Position numbers and translations under genes: made by a program. From Pacificoceanicola onchidii (lineage in GTDB: Bacteria > Pseudomonadota > Alphaproteobacteria > Rhodobacterales > Rhodobacteraceae): DNA of 60,707 nucleotides. Every line of letters begins with the position of its first letter. Position 1 is the stretch's first letter. The notes beneath the pieces are model-generated. The model saw only the letters and a program-made list of their open reading frames with translations. It searched no databases and was not told where the DNA came from. Shown here in pieces: positions 1 through 8,858 of the stretch. The stretch spans positions 1-60,707 of the forward strand of contig NZ_SRXY01000014.1 in assembly GCF_004804335.1 (NCBI RefSeq), read 5' to 3'.

Positions 1-127
1 GCCGCCGAAGGGCTCTCTGAGCCTATCACCACGGGCCGATTCGCCAAAGCCGCCGCCTTCGCCGCCAAGGGGCGCGATGATCTCGCGCGGCGCGGCTATA
101 TGCCGGACGGCAAGAAGCGCCTCCGCC
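1..127. repeat. Terminal redundancy, left copy (circular contig overlap)
   Basis: These 127 bases are identical to the last 127 bases of the window. The parA frame reads straight through the join, so this is one sequence reported twice rather than a biological repeat. A 127-base overlap is what an assembler using k=127 leaves at the ends of a closed circle. The unique circle is therefore 60,580 bp. Confidence 0.95.
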
Positions 128-1347
128 GTTTCTCCACTTGGGAGATCTGCCGCTATCTGATCCCCGTCGCCCCGGCGCATTTCCGCCGCGTTCTGAAATC
201 CAACCCGGACCTGCCCCAGGGCACCGGCGAGGGCGGCTCGAAATGGTTCACCCTTGAAGACGTGTTGCGTCTGCGCGATCACTTCGCCACCGAGGGCAGC
301 GCCTCGCGTGAATACCGCCCTTGGCGTCCCGAAGGCGCGGCGGCCAAGACCATCGCCATCGCCAATTTCAAAGGCGGCGTGGGCAAGACTTCCACCTGCG
401 CGCACCTCGCCATGTCCGCCGCGCTGGACGGCTACAAGGTCCTTGTCATCGACCTCGACAGCCAGGGCTCCATGACCTCCATTCTCGGCGGCACCGTGGC
501 CGACGAATGGCAGACCGCCTTCCCCCTGCTCGCCAAACATTTCGCCACCCATATGGAGGCCGAAAACCGCGTGCGCGCGGCGGCGGGCCAAGCCCCCCTG
601 CCCTTCGATGAAACCCTGACCGAGGCGCTGGGTTTCGACGCGAAACAGGTCATCCAGAAAACCCACTGGCCCAACATCGACCTCATCGGTGCCCAGCTCA
701 ATCTCTACTGGGCCGAGTTTCAGGTGCCTGTCTGGCGGATGCAATCGCGTGGCTGGCCGCTCTGGGACGCTCTGAACGGCTTCCTCGAATCCGAAGGCCT
801 GCTTGACGAATACGATCTGATTTTCCTCGATACCCCCCCTGCCCTTGGCTACCTGACGATCAACGCGCTTTCCGCCGCTGACATCCTGCTGGTGCCGCTC
901 GGCGCGTCTTTCCTCGAATTCGATTCCACGGGCCGGTTTTTTGACATGCTCTACTCCACCTTCGCCAGCATCGAAGAGGGAGAAAACGCCATGCGCCGCC
1001 GTGAAGGCCTCGACGAAGTGCGCTTTGAATGGGACGCGGTGCGCGCGCTCATCACCCGCTTTGACGCCGGGCAACAGACCGATCTGGCCAATGTCATTCA
1101 GGCCTATTTCGGCGACTTCATGACGACCTACCGGCAGGACTTTACGGCCATGGTTGGCCAGGCCGGCGAGCAGGTCTCCGGCATCTACGAGACCGATTAC
1201 CGCGAGTTCAACCGCGACACCTACGTGCGCGGGCGCGAGACCTTTGACCGAACCTGGGCGGAGGTGAAAGAGTTGATCCTTGGCACATGGTGGCGTGACG
1301 TTAACATGCCGGACGATACCGCAACGGAAACGCAAGAGGAGGCGTAA
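1..1347 (+). CDS. parA: ParA/RepA-type plasmid partition ATPase (main part; starts at 60524 across the join)
   Basis: P-loop ATPase that moves plasmid copies apart together with ParB. The frame is open from base 1. On the circle it starts at the ATG at 60524, giving about 467 residues, the length of large type Ia ParA/RepA proteins. An N-terminal winged-helix/MerR-like DNA-binding region (first ~120 residues) precedes the ATPase. Walker A is FKGGVGKTSTCAHLA, the A' motif is VLVIDLDSQGS and Walker B is DLIFLDTPPALG. The stop at 1345-1347 lies 3 bases before the parB ATG, and the parB ribosome site (agaggagg) is inside the parA end, so the two are co-transcribed. The N-terminal domain suggests autorepression at the promoter before 60524. 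Confidence 0.95.
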   Translation, partial: AAEGLSEPITTGRFAKAAAFAAKGRDDLARRGYMPDGKKRLRRFSTWEICRYLIPVAPAHFRRVLKSNPDLPQGTGEGGSKWFTLEDVLRLRDHFATEGSASREYRPWRPEGAAAKTIAIANFKGGVGKTSTCAHLAMSAALDGYKVLVIDLDSQGSMTSILGGTVADEWQTAFPLLAKHFATHMEAENRVRAAAGQAPLPFDETLTEALGFDAKQVIQKTHWPNIDLIGAQLNLYWAEFQVPVWRMQSRGWPLWDALNGFLESEGLLDEYDLIFLDTPPALGYLTINALSAADILLVPLGASFLEFDSTGRFFDMLYSTFASIEEGENAMRRREGLDEVRFEWDAVRALITRFDAGQQTDLANVIQAYFGDFMTTYRQDFTAMVGQAGEQVSGIYETDYREFNRDTYVRGRETFDRTWAEVKELILGTWWRDVNMPDDTATETQEEA

Positions 1348-1350
1348 CCC

Positions 1351-2448
1351 ATGGCCAAACGCCGCAAACTCACCGCCCCATCCGCCGAGGATCTGAGCCG
1401 TCTCGAAGAGGAGTTTCGCCGCGAAACCTCCCCCTCTCCCATGGCCCCCATCGCCCAGGTCGCCGCCGAAGCCGCCCGCGAGGCCCCTGTCTCCGATCCC
1501 GAAATCCGCGCCTCTCAGGCCCGCGATTCCGCCGATGCCCAGACCCTCAGGGACGCCGAAGCAGCGGGTCTTCTGATCCGCGAAATCCCGGTCGAGGAAA
1601 TCGCCGCCGAGGATATGGTCCGCGACCGCGCCCAGATCACGCGGGAGGAGATGCAGGAGCTGGAGCTTTCCATCGAGCTCAACGGCCTGCGCCTGCCGAT
1701 CGAAGTCTATGAACTCTCCGAAACCGACGGCGGGCCAGAGCGCTATGGCATCATCTCGGGCTATCGCCGCTACAAGGCTGTCAGCGGCATGTATGAACGC
1801 TGGAACGATCCGCGCCACGCCAAGATCAAGGCCATCGTCCGCGAGCCGGGATCGCTCGAAAAGGCCTTTGCCTCGATGGTCGAAGAGAACGAAATCCGGG
1901 TGAACCTCAGCCCCTTTGAACGGGGGCGGATCGTCTCGCTGGCGGTGCAAATGGGAGTCTTTCCCAGCACCCAGGTGGCCGTTGATCGCATGTTCGCCAT
2001 GGCTTCAAAAGCCAAGCGCTCCAAGATCCGATCCTTCGCCGTGATCTTCGAAGAATTGGGCGACCTTTTGAACTTCCCCGAAGCCCTCAGCGAGAAGCAG
2101 GGTCTACGGCTTTCGGCGGCGCTGCGCGGCGGGGCGGACCGGACGCTGCGGGACACTCTGGGCGAGGCGGCACCGGCGGATTCGGCGGATGAATGGGATG
2201 TTCTGGAACCCATCGTGGCGGCCTTTGAAGACAATGCCCGGGACGAGCGCCGGGGTGGCAGGCCAAGCCGCAAGGGCAGGGCGGTTGGCAGCCCCGGGCG
2301 GGAGGTCAAGACGAGCACAGGCTTCACCATCCGGCGGGATGCGGATGAGAAAGGCTTCATGATCCGGGTCGGGGGCAGGCAGGTGGACTCGTTGCTGATG
2401 GACGATCTGGTCAGAGAGGTTCAGCGGCTTCTGGACAAGCCGAAGTAA
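1351..2448 (+). CDS. parB: ParB/RepB-type partition protein
   Basis: Centromere-binding partner of ParA, 365 residues. A charged N-terminal tail leads into a ParB-N (sulfiredoxin-like) domain at about residues 75-180, with IPVEEIAAEDMVRDRAQ, YGIISGYRRYKAV and the ENEIRVNLSPFERGRI box that follows ParB nuclease-fold domains. A helical DNA-binding region and a C-terminal dimerisation region (last ~50 residues) come next. Translation is probably coupled to parA. A 17-bp palindrome lies 16 bases after its stop, with a second copy upstream of parA; these are the best candidates for its binding sites. Confidence 0.93.
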   Translation: MAKRRKLTAPSAEDLSRLEEEFRRETSPSPMAPIAQVAAEAAREAPVSDPEIRASQARDSADAQTLRDAEAAGLLIREIPVEEIAAEDMVRDRAQITREEMQELELSIELNGLRLPIEVYELSETDGGPERYGIISGYRRYKAVSGMYERWNDPRHAKIKAIVREPGSLEKAFASMVEENEIRVNLSPFERGRIVSLAVQMGVFPSTQVAVDRMFAMASKAKRSKIRSFAVIFEELGDLLNFPEALSEKQGLRLSAALRGGADRTLRDTLGEAAPADSADEWDVLEPIVAAFEDNARDERRGGRPSRKGRAVGSPGREVKTSTGFTIRRDADEKGFMIRVGGRQVDSLLMDDLVREVQRLLDKPK

Positions 2449-2900
2449 GCCAAAAGGGCAGGGGGTTTCGCGGCGAAACCTCCCCGCGGATCACAGATCG
2501 GTTGCGTTTATGTGGATGGTGCGCGCGGTGCGTTTGCCCGCCCTTTCGTTGAGGCCCCGGATCAGGTCCGGGGCGGGTGAGATATGTGAGTGTGGGGTTA
2601 CCTCCCTTGTGGGCGCGGCAGGGGATTGAAAATCAAGAGAAAATTCGGGGCCTTGCGGGACGTTCAGGATTTTACCGACCCCGCCTTTCGATTTTGTTTG
2701 ACGGAAAAGCCGATCCCCGACTATTTCCGGATTCGTAGAGAATCCCCAGCGCCCGAAGTCTGATGCCAACCTGTCGCGACATTCCAGCCAAACTCGGGCG
2801 CAGGCCGGGTCATCCTTACAAGAAGGCCTATGACTGGTGGCCGCCGCCCTCTGTGATCTGAGTCCCCCTTTTTTCAAAACTCAGACCTCAGAGAGACACT
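2449..2900. other. Intergenic region with parS candidate and a GC hairpin
   Basis: No convincing gene in 452 bases. It holds the parS candidate at 2464-2480 and a hairpin at 2554-2574 (GCCCCGGA, 5-base loop, TCCGGGGC). That hairpin, written in alphaproteobacterial genomes as the peptide phrase PDLIRG, is a widespread intergenic palindrome; it lacks a T-run but may stop parB transcription. The open minus-strand frame at 2491-2877 reads through this repeat and looks non-coding. The ribosome site for the next gene (agagaga) lies at the right edge. Confidence 0.55.
2464..2480. promoter_or_regulatory. parS: Candidate parS site, downstream copy
   Basis: GGTTTCGCGGCGAAACC is a 17-bp palindrome apart from its central base. 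Its exact reverse complement occurs at 60426-60442, upstream of parA. Two copies bracketing parAB and not noticed elsewhere in the window fit a ParB-binding centromere. The assignment rests on position and symmetry only. Confidence 0.6.
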
Positions 2901-4028
2901 ATGACAATCGAAACAGCTTCCACGCCGGTTCAGATCGAACTGGCCAATACCCACGTGCGCATCACATGGCCCGACCACATGTTCGGGGATTTCCCCTTTG
3001 TCTGGCTGCGCGAAAATGATCCCGCCGGGTTCCACCCTCAGACGCAGGAGCGGATGACCGATCTGACCGCGATTGCGCTTGACCTGCGCGCCGCCCACGC
3101 ATTCCAGTCCGGCAACGCGTTGCACGTGATCTGGGCCGGGACCGAGGCGGCCAGCGTCTATGACTTGGATTGGCTGCGGGCAAAGCGCCCCGGTCAGCCG
3201 GCGTTTGATGCGGCCGACACCGGTTTTGTGGCCTGGCGGGCCGAACTGTCACCCGCCGGCATTCCCCGCGCCAACGCGGGCGCTGTCATGGCGGACGATG
3301 GCGCGCTCAAGGATTGGCTGATCGCGGCGCGGCAATACGGGCTGAGCATCGTCGACCATCTGGAGGACAGCATCGAGGCGGGCACGGATGTGGCCAAGCG
3401 CATCGGGTTTCTGCGCGAAACCAACTTTGGCAAGACCTTTGAGGTGATTTCCAAGCCGAACCCGAACAACCTCGCTTATACGCCGGTGGCGCTGCCGCTG
3501 CATACGGATCTGACCAACCAGGAATTGCCGCCGGGTTTCCAGTTTTTGCATTGTCTGGCCAATGAGGCGGAGGGCGGTGCCTCGCTGTTCTGTGACGGTT
3601 ATGCGGTGGCCGAGGATCTGAAGATCGAAGACCCGGACGCCTTCGACGCGCTGTGCGAGATTTCCATTCCGTTCCGGTTCCATGACGAGGAGACCGATAT
3701 TCGCGCGCGCAAGCGGGTGATCACCTGTGACGAAAACGGTGCGGTGATCGAGATCTGTTTCAACGCGCATCTGGCGGATTTCCTCGACATCGCGCCGGAG
3801 CTGATGCCGCGCTATTACCGCGCCTATCAGCTGTTCATGGCCAAGACGCGGGATCCGAAGTACATCCTGCATCTGAAGCTGGCGGCGGGCGAGATGGTGG
3901 TGTTTGACAACCGGCGAGTGCTGCACGGGCGGTCTGCCTTTGATCCGAACACCGGGCGGCGGCATCTGCACGGCTGTTACGTGGACCGGGGTGAGTTCGA
4001 GAGCCGGTTGCGGGTTCTGTCACGTTAA
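2901..4028 (+). CDS. Gamma-butyrobetaine dioxygenase-like Fe(II)/2-oxoglutarate enzyme
   Basis: 375 residues. The N-terminal ~90 residues match the DUF971/GBBH-like zinc-binding lead of the BBOX/TMLD family, though I do not see its full set of cysteines. The rest is a TauD-fold domain: iron ligands HTD (VALPLHTDLTNQE) and the distal histidine in VVFDNRRVLHGRSAF, followed by the 2-oxoglutarate-binding arginine (NTGRRHLHG). The family hydroxylates gamma-butyrobetaine to carnitine or a related trimethylammonium compound, in the cytoplasm. It stands alone with its own ribosome site. Substrate is inferred from family; other quaternary amines are possible. Confidence 0.85.
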   Translation: MTIETASTPVQIELANTHVRITWPDHMFGDFPFVWLRENDPAGFHPQTQERMTDLTAIALDLRAAHAFQSGNALHVIWAGTEAASVYDLDWLRAKRPGQPAFDAADTGFVAWRAELSPAGIPRANAGAVMADDGALKDWLIAARQYGLSIVDHLEDSIEAGTDVAKRIGFLRETNFGKTFEVISKPNPNNLAYTPVALPLHTDLTNQELPPGFQFLHCLANEAEGGASLFCDGYAVAEDLKIEDPDAFDALCEISIPFRFHDEETDIRARKRVITCDENGAVIEICFNAHLADFLDIAPELMPRYYRAYQLFMAKTRDPKYILHLKLAAGEMVVFDNRRVLHGRSAFDPNTGRRHLHGCYVDRGEFESRLRVLSR

Positions 4029-4047
4029 GCCATTGATATAGTGATGA

Positions 4048-5889
4048 TTAAGGGGCGCGCGCGGTGCCGCGCGCGTCCGGTTTCGGCGGTGCGGGCGTGT
4101 GGCTTCCGATCCACGTGAGCGCGGCATCGGGGGCCATGGGGCGACCGAAGTGGAAGCTCTGGAACAGGGTGCAGCCCATGGCGGTGAGGGCGGCGACGTC
4201 GGACTCATCATCGACGCCTTCGGCCAGCACTTCGAGGCCGAGGGTTCTGGCCATCCCGACCATGGACTGCGCAAGCGCGGATTTGCGCGGATCGGAGGCG
4301 ACCCCGGCGGCGAAGGCGCGGTCGATTTTGACCAGCGAGATCGGCAGGTTCACCAGGCTTAGGATCGATGCGTAGCCGGTGCCGAAATCGTCGAGCGCGA
4401 GGGAGAACCCGGCCTGAACAAGGGTTTCGCAGGCGAAGGCGATCTGCTCCGAATTGTCATCGTAGAGGACGGATTCGACAATTTCGAGCATGACGCGAGA
4501 CGGGTCCAGTTCGCGGCGGTCCAGATCCCAGAGCAGCACATCGCGAAAATGCGGATCGAGCAGGTCCCGGGTGGTGACGTTGAGCGACACCTTGGGCACA
4601 TGGATGCCCTTTTTGTCCCAGCATTTCAGGGTGTTGAGCGCGGATCGGCGGATCTCGGAATCGAGATGCTGGATCAGCCCGGCGCGGTCGGTCACGCCGA
4701 GGAACTGCCCCGGGAAGACAACACCGCGCTCCGGGTGTTCCCAGCGGGCGAGGGCCTCGAAACCGATGAGCCTGCCGGTGGTTACGTCAACCTGAGGCTG
4801 CAGGTGCGCGACAAATTCCTGGGCGAGCAGGGCGCGGCGGATGTCGGCGGAGAGGCGCTGGAATGCGATGTGTTCGGAGAACAGTTCCGGCGTGCAAAGA
4901 AGGGCGGTGTTGCGCCCGGTGCGTTTGACTTCATACAGGGCGAGGTCGGCGCGATGCAGGATGTCGTCGGGGGTGAGCTGATCATCGGGGCGGGCGCGGG
5001 CGAGGCCGATGCTGGCGCCGATGGTCAGGGTTTCGTCCATGAAGGCGAACGGCTCGGAAATCTGCTTGATGACGTCGCGGGCGAGGGTCTGCAGCTCTTT
5101 CTCCGGCCACTCCCCGAGCAGGACGCCGACAAATTCGTCGCCGCCGAGGCGGGCGCACATGGCCTCGGGTCCGATTACGGACTGGATGGCCTTGGCCGAG
5201 TGTTGCAGGGCGACGTCGCCGGCGGCGTGGCCGAAGGTGTCGTTGATCTCCTTGAACTTGTCGAGGTCGATATGCAGCACGGTCAAAGGGGTGCGGGACA
5301 GGGCGATGGTGAGGTGCTTCATCAGGGCACGGCGGTTGGGCCGTTCGGTCAGCACGTCATGGTTGGCCAGATGTTCTGCCGCGTCGCGGGCGGCGCGGAG
5401 CTTTTCGGACTGGCGTTTGCTGTCGGTGAGCATGTCCTCCTGCATGGCGAGCAGGGGCAGGATGTCGGCGCTGCCGTCGGACGGGCTGAAATCGGAGGTC
5501 TTGAGACCATGGATTTCGACAAAACGGCGGGCGTTGACCCCCGGTGTCAGGGCGAGCAGCAGTTGTTCGACCCCGGCGTGGGTAACCTTGACCACCATGC
5601 CGTAGAGCTTGAGCGGCAGGGTGCCCTGCCGGGCCGGGGCCTCCACCACGAGGCGCTGGCCGATGGCGTCAGAGAGGCGCTTGTCCGGGTCCAGCCGGAA
5701 CGGTTTGAGCACCTTCAGCGCCTCATTGACGGGCTGGCCGATCAGCGCGTCCTGATTGGACACCTTGGCCAGCGATGGCCCGACGTGCTGCACCGTGCCG
5801 TCCGGGCAGAGCAGGACATAGAACGGAAAAACCCGCTCCACCACCTCCGGGGTGATGCTGATGGCGTTGAAGAGAGGGGTGTTACGCAC
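4048..5889 (-). CDS. HNOBA-GGDEF-EAL protein: H-NOX-controlled cyclic-di-GMP enzyme
   Basis: An N-terminal HNOBA-type domain (about residues 1-150, ITPEVVERVFPFYVLLCPDG...VGPSL) is followed by a short coiled linker, a GGDEF domain with an intact LGGDEF loop, and an EAL domain. The EAL part keeps GFEALARWEHP, LEIVESVL and DDFGTGYAS, but the usual EGVE is EGVD and the QGY loop reads FQSFHFGRP, so hydrolysis may be altered. I chose the GTG at 5889: an aggcgg ribosome site sits just before it and it falls 13 bases after the H-NOX stop. An ATG at 5952-5955 would overlap the H-NOX gene by about 50 bases. The upstream H-NOX protein is its likely haem partner, converting a nitric-oxide signal into a c-di-GMP change. 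Confidence 0.9.
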   Translation of the reverse strand: MRNTPLFNAISITPEVVERVFPFYVLLCPDGTVQHVGPSLAKVSNQDALIGQPVNEALKVLKPFRLDPDKRLSDAIGQRLVVEAPARQGTLPLKLYGMVVKVTHAGVEQLLLALTPGVNARRFVEIHGLKTSDFSPSDGSADILPLLAMQEDMLTDSKRQSEKLRAARDAAEHLANHDVLTERPNRRALMKHLTIALSRTPLTVLHIDLDKFKEINDTFGHAAGDVALQHSAKAIQSVIGPEAMCARLGGDEFVGVLLGEWPEKELQTLARDVIKQISEPFAFMDETLTIGASIGLARARPDDQLTPDDILHRADLALYEVKRTGRNTALLCTPELFSEHIAFQRLSADIRRALLAQEFVAHLQPQVDVTTGRLIGFEALARWEHPERGVVFPGQFLGVTDRAGLIQHLDSEIRRSALNTLKCWDKKGIHVPKVSLNVTTRDLLDPHFRDVLLWDLDRRELDPSRVMLEIVESVLYDDNSEQIAFACETLVQAGFSLALDDFGTGYASILSLVNLPISLVKIDRAFAAGVASDPRKSALAQSMVGMARTLGLEVLAEGVDDESDVAALTAMGCTLFQSFHFGRPMAPDAALTWIGSHTPAPPKPDARGTARAP

Positions 5890-5902
5890 GGCCAGCCGCC
5901 TG

Positions 5903-6472
5903 TCATGCTGCGGAAGAGGCTTCCGCGCTCTCGATCCGAACCGAGAAGACATCATGGTCGCTGTCTTTTCCCCGGTATTCCAATTGGTTGATCCGAACCG
6001 ATACGCCGCTGTCCTGTGCCATGCCGCGCAGCAGGCCGACGACCATGGGCGCGAGCCCCTCGCGGCTGGAATAATAATGCAGGCGATGATTGCCGTCGGG
6101 CCGTTCTTCGAAATCGAAGCCGGGCGGGTTCAGATGCGGCATCGTCGTCTTGACCATTTCATGCATTTCGTCGAGCCCGCGAATGCGGTCGATCAGCGTT
6201 TCGCTGCCCTGATCGACCAGCTTGCCGACAGAGGTCTGCTTCGAAAAACCGACCCAATATTCGCCAAAGACCTCCAGCACCGTTTCGGCGGGCAGGCTCA
6301 GGGTTTCGCTGACCGCGCCGACAAGGGCATAGGTCTGGCCGTCGTCATAAGAGGCCATGTTTTCAAATTCTTCATCCGTGACGCCCGCCTTGTCACAGAT
6401 GGCCTGCCACGTGGCCTCCCCGTGCGAGTCGAGGATGAAGGTGCGAATACCGTTGTTTACCAATCCGTACAT
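5903..6472 (-). CDS. H-NOX haem nitric-oxide sensor
   Basis: 189 residues from the ATG at 6472 (MYGLVNNGI), preceded by gggaaag. It has the proximal haem histidine (H104 in DEMHEMV) and the haem-propionate motif YxSxR (Y133, S135, R137 in HYYSSREGL). H-NOX proteins bind NO (and sometimes O2) and control a neighbouring signalling enzyme. Here that partner is the HNOBA-GGDEF-EAL gene 13 bases downstream in the same transcript. I see no distal-pocket tyrosine that would clearly indicate O2 binding, so an NO-selective sensor is the default reading. Confidence 0.92.
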   Translation of the reverse strand: MYGLVNNGIRTFILDSHGEATWQAICDKAGVTDEEFENMASYDDGQTYALVGAVSETLSLPAETVLEVFGEYWVGFSKQTSVGKLVDQGSETLIDRIRGLDEMHEMVKTTMPHLNPPGFDFEERPDGNHRLHYYSSREGLAPMVVGLLRGMAQDSGVSVRINQLEYRGKDSDHDVFSVRIESAEASSAA

Positions 6473-6888
6473 CGTCTTTCCCGTGAGTTCCCGTGTGGCC
6501 GGTTCTGGCACAGGGGCGGCTGACGGTTCGTAAAGACGGTTCGGCTATTTGTTTAAAAGGCTTTGGAGTGTCGGAAGGCGTATCTACCTTGAGGCCAGAA
6601 AGCAGGCGGACAAATACGCGTACCACATTGACCCCAGAAAAGAGAGGCCCAGTAAGAGTTTCGGGGTCTCGATGAGTACTGGGAACACCGAAACGGCGGT
6701 TGAAAACAAGATGATTGGTGCAAAGAAGTAGAAAACGATCCGCCAGTGTCGTCCTTCGAAGTCTTCTATGATGCGTCTTGGGGTCATTGGATTATTGAGG
6801 CGTTTCGAGTTGGCCCCGATTCAGTCTGAGGCCCTGAGAAAGCTGGACCGCGCGCCTGCCCGGGCGCGGCCCGGTTTTTGCGGGGACG
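6473..6888. other. Intergenic region upstream of H-NOX, containing one small ORF
   Basis: About 416 bases between H-NOX and the VPLPA-CTERM gene, less GC-rich than the flanks. It must contain the H-NOX promoter; I cannot identify a clear NnrR/FNR-type site. The only plausible coding frame is the 67-residue membrane protein at 6584-6787. Confidence 0.4.
6584..6787 (-). CDS. Possible small two-helix membrane protein
   Basis: 67 residues with a charged N-terminus (MTPRRIIEDFEGRHWR), two hydrophobic segments (about residues 17-40 and 44-65) separated by a short loop, and a terminal arginine. The composition looks like a genuine membrane peptide rather than a chance frame. The ribosome site is weak, however, and I recognise no family. 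It lies upstream of H-NOX on the same strand. Confidence 0.35.
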   Translation of the reverse strand: MTPRRIIEDFEGRHWRIVFYFFAPIILFSTAVSVFPVLIETPKLLLGLSFLGSMWYAYLSACFLASR

Positions 6889-7479
6889 TCAGGCCGAGGC
6901 GCGTTTCTTTGCCTGTTTGCGGCCCGCGAAGCCCAGGATCATGAGGCCCGCGCCGAGCAGGGGCAGGGCCGGGGGGACGGGGACCGGGGCGAGGGTGGAG
7001 GCGAAGGCGACAATGCCGGTGTAGGGTGTGGACCCGACGCCCTGCCAGCCGGAGGAGAGATAGGCCACGGATTCGCGGAAAATACCCTGTCCGATGCAGC
7101 CACCGTCATTGACGAGACACCAACTGGCGGAGCTCGTGGACGCATTGCCGGAGAAGACGATGGTGTTGTTTGTGAGTTTGCTGAAATCATAGAGCAGTTG
7201 AGTGGCCGTCGCAGAGACGGAATCGCCCTGAATGAAGAACAACCCGCCATCGCCAAGAGACAGGGACGCCGGCGAGGCCGGCAGACCCCCTGAAGTCAGG
7301 GTCAGCGAATACCCGACGATATTGCTGGTGCCGAGCGTGCCAAGTGTGCCATCGGTTTCGATGGTGCCGGTGATCAGGGCGGAGCCGACGGAGCGGTCAA
7401 CCGTATAGGTGATGGCCTGAGCCGCGCTGGAGGCAAAGACGGCGGCGGCGAGGACCGCAGAGGCGATGAGAGACTTCAT
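6889..7479 (-). CDS. VPLPA-CTERM sorted secreted protein
   Basis: 196 residues starting at the ATG at 7479, which has a strong aaggag ribosome site. It has a cleavable signal peptide (MKSLIASAVLAAAVFASSAAQA), a beta-rich middle with one cysteine pair, and a classic C-terminal sorting tail: VPVPPALPLLGAGLMILGF then GRKQAKKRAS. This tail is the Rhodobacterales VPLPA variant of PEP-CTERM, processed by a membrane exosortase during export. The exosortase is not on this plasmid and would have to be chromosomal. The role of the mature domain is unknown; such proteins are usually linked to exopolysaccharide or biofilm. Confidence 0.85.
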   Translation of the reverse strand: MKSLIASAVLAAAVFASSAAQAITYTVDRSVGSALITGTIETDGTLGTLGTSNIVGYSLTLTSGGLPASPASLSLGDGGLFFIQGDSVSATATQLLYDFSKLTNNTIVFSGNASTSSASWCLVNDGGCIGQGIFRESVAYLSSGWQGVGSTPYTGIVAFASTLAPVPVPPALPLLGAGLMILGFAGRKQAKKRASA

Positions 7480-7635
7480 AATCGTACTCCTTTGATTCAA
7501 GTTATCCCGATCAGCTTGCCCGCTTGGGGTCTTTGCATCAAGCGTCACGGCTGTCGGCAGTGCAGCGTGGTTAATCGGCGCTTGTTTCTGCGCGGGCGGT
7601 CGGGGAGAGTTGGGGCAGTGCAAGGGGGTTCCGAC

Positions 7636-8853
7636 ATGGCCGCACCGCTTCTGATCCGAAACGTCAATTTCCGCCTGCTGTTTGGCGCGGGCACACTGAC
7701 CAATCTGGGCGACGGGCTGATTGCGCTGGCGCTGCCGTGGCTGGCGACGCTGATGACGCAGGATGCGGTGGCCATTGCGGCTGTGGCGGCGGCGGGGCGC
7801 TTGCCGTGGCTGCTTTTCGCGGTGCCCGCCGGGGTGATCATTGACCGGGCGGATCATCGCAAGCTGATTGCGCGCACGGATTTGCTCCGGGCGGCGATTG
7901 TGCTGGCGATCCTGATGCTGGCGATGAATGAGCCGGTGGCCGGGGCGGTCTGGGTTCTGGCGGGGCTGGCGTTTCTGCTCGGCTCGGCAGAGGTGCTGCG
8001 GGACAACGCGGCGCAGACCATGCTGCCGTCGATTGTCGAGGCCGACGATCTGGAAGTGGCCAATGGCCAGCTGTGGAGCAGCGAGCAGCTGACGGGGCAG
8101 TTCATTGGCCCGCCTCTGGCCGGAGTGCTGATCGCGGCTGGGATTGGCATTCCGTTTGGCGTGGATGCGGCGTTGCTGGTGCTGGCGGCGGGGCTGGTCT
8201 GGATGATCTCGCTGGCGCCGAAAACGCCGGTGCAGAGCGATTTTCGCACGGCTTTGAAGGAAGGGATCGCCTTTATGCGAGGGGATCCGCTGTTGCTGCG
8301 GCTGGCGATTGTGCTGGGGGCGGCGAATTTCATCGCCATGGGGACGATCACCGTGCAGGTGCTGTTTGCGCAGGATGTTCTGGGCCTGCCGGCCTATGCC
8401 TATGGCTGGGTGCTCTCGGCGGCGGCGGTGGGGGCGATTTGCGGGAGCCTCCTGACGCCGCGGATGGTGGCTCTGCTCGGCACACAGATGTGCCTCTACC
8501 TGTCGATTGCCACATGGGGGATCGGCTACGCCGTGGTCGGCCTGAGCGGGTCCGGCGTGGTCATGGGGGCGGCGCTGTTCTGCGTGATGGCGGCGGCGAT
8601 GCTGTGGAACGTGATCACGGTGTCCTGGCGGCAAAGGCGCATTCCCGGCGCGTTGCTGGGCCGGGTGAACAGCATCTACCGGTTTTTCGGCTGGGGCTCG
8701 ATGCCCTTGGGGGCCTTGGCCGCGGGGCTATGCGTGTCGCTTCTGGAAAACGATCTGGGGCGCGAGATGGCGCTTCGGGCGACGTTTTTGATGGCAGGCG
8801 GGGCCTGTGCGCTTTTGCTGGGTTACGCGGTGCTGCGGTTGCGGCTGGAGTGA
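7636..8853 (+). CDS. MFS exporter (MFS_3/EntS-like)
   Basis: 405 residues from the ATG at 7636 (MAAPLLIRNVNFRLLF). About 12 hydrophobic helices are visible, with the loop-2 signature region (AGVIIDRADHRKLI) and the layout of the EntS/MFS_3 exporter group. Such carriers export siderophores or drug-like molecules with the proton gradient. It is followed after 5 bases by a Tat-exported amine oxidase, so the two are probably an operon. It lies about 3 kb from the metabolite island and could export that product, but nothing in the sequence proves it. Confidence 0.8.
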   Translation: MAAPLLIRNVNFRLLFGAGTLTNLGDGLIALALPWLATLMTQDAVAIAAVAAAGRLPWLLFAVPAGVIIDRADHRKLIARTDLLRAAIVLAILMLAMNEPVAGAVWVLAGLAFLLGSAEVLRDNAAQTMLPSIVEADDLEVANGQLWSSEQLTGQFIGPPLAGVLIAAGIGIPFGVDAALLVLAAGLVWMISLAPKTPVQSDFRTALKEGIAFMRGDPLLLRLAIVLGAANFIAMGTITVQVLFAQDVLGLPAYAYGWVLSAAAVGAICGSLLTPRMVALLGTQMCLYLSIATWGIGYAVVGLSGSGVVMGAALFCVMAAAMLWNVITVSWRQRRIPGALLGRVNSIYRFFGWGSMPLGALAAGLCVSLLENDLGREMALRATFLMAGGACALLLGYAVLRLRLE

Positions 8854-8858
8854 CCAGG

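Noticed and set aside
2491-2877. 128-residue minus-strand frame after parB
   Set aside because: It reads through the GCCCCGGA/TCCGGGGC palindrome (the PDLIRGLNE phrase seen in many alphaproteobacterial intergenic regions) and has low-complexity, gene-unlike composition.
4549-5991. 480-residue open frame on the plus strand
   Set aside because: Antisense to the HNOBA-GGDEF-EAL gene, whose LGGDEF and EALARW motifs establish the coding strand.
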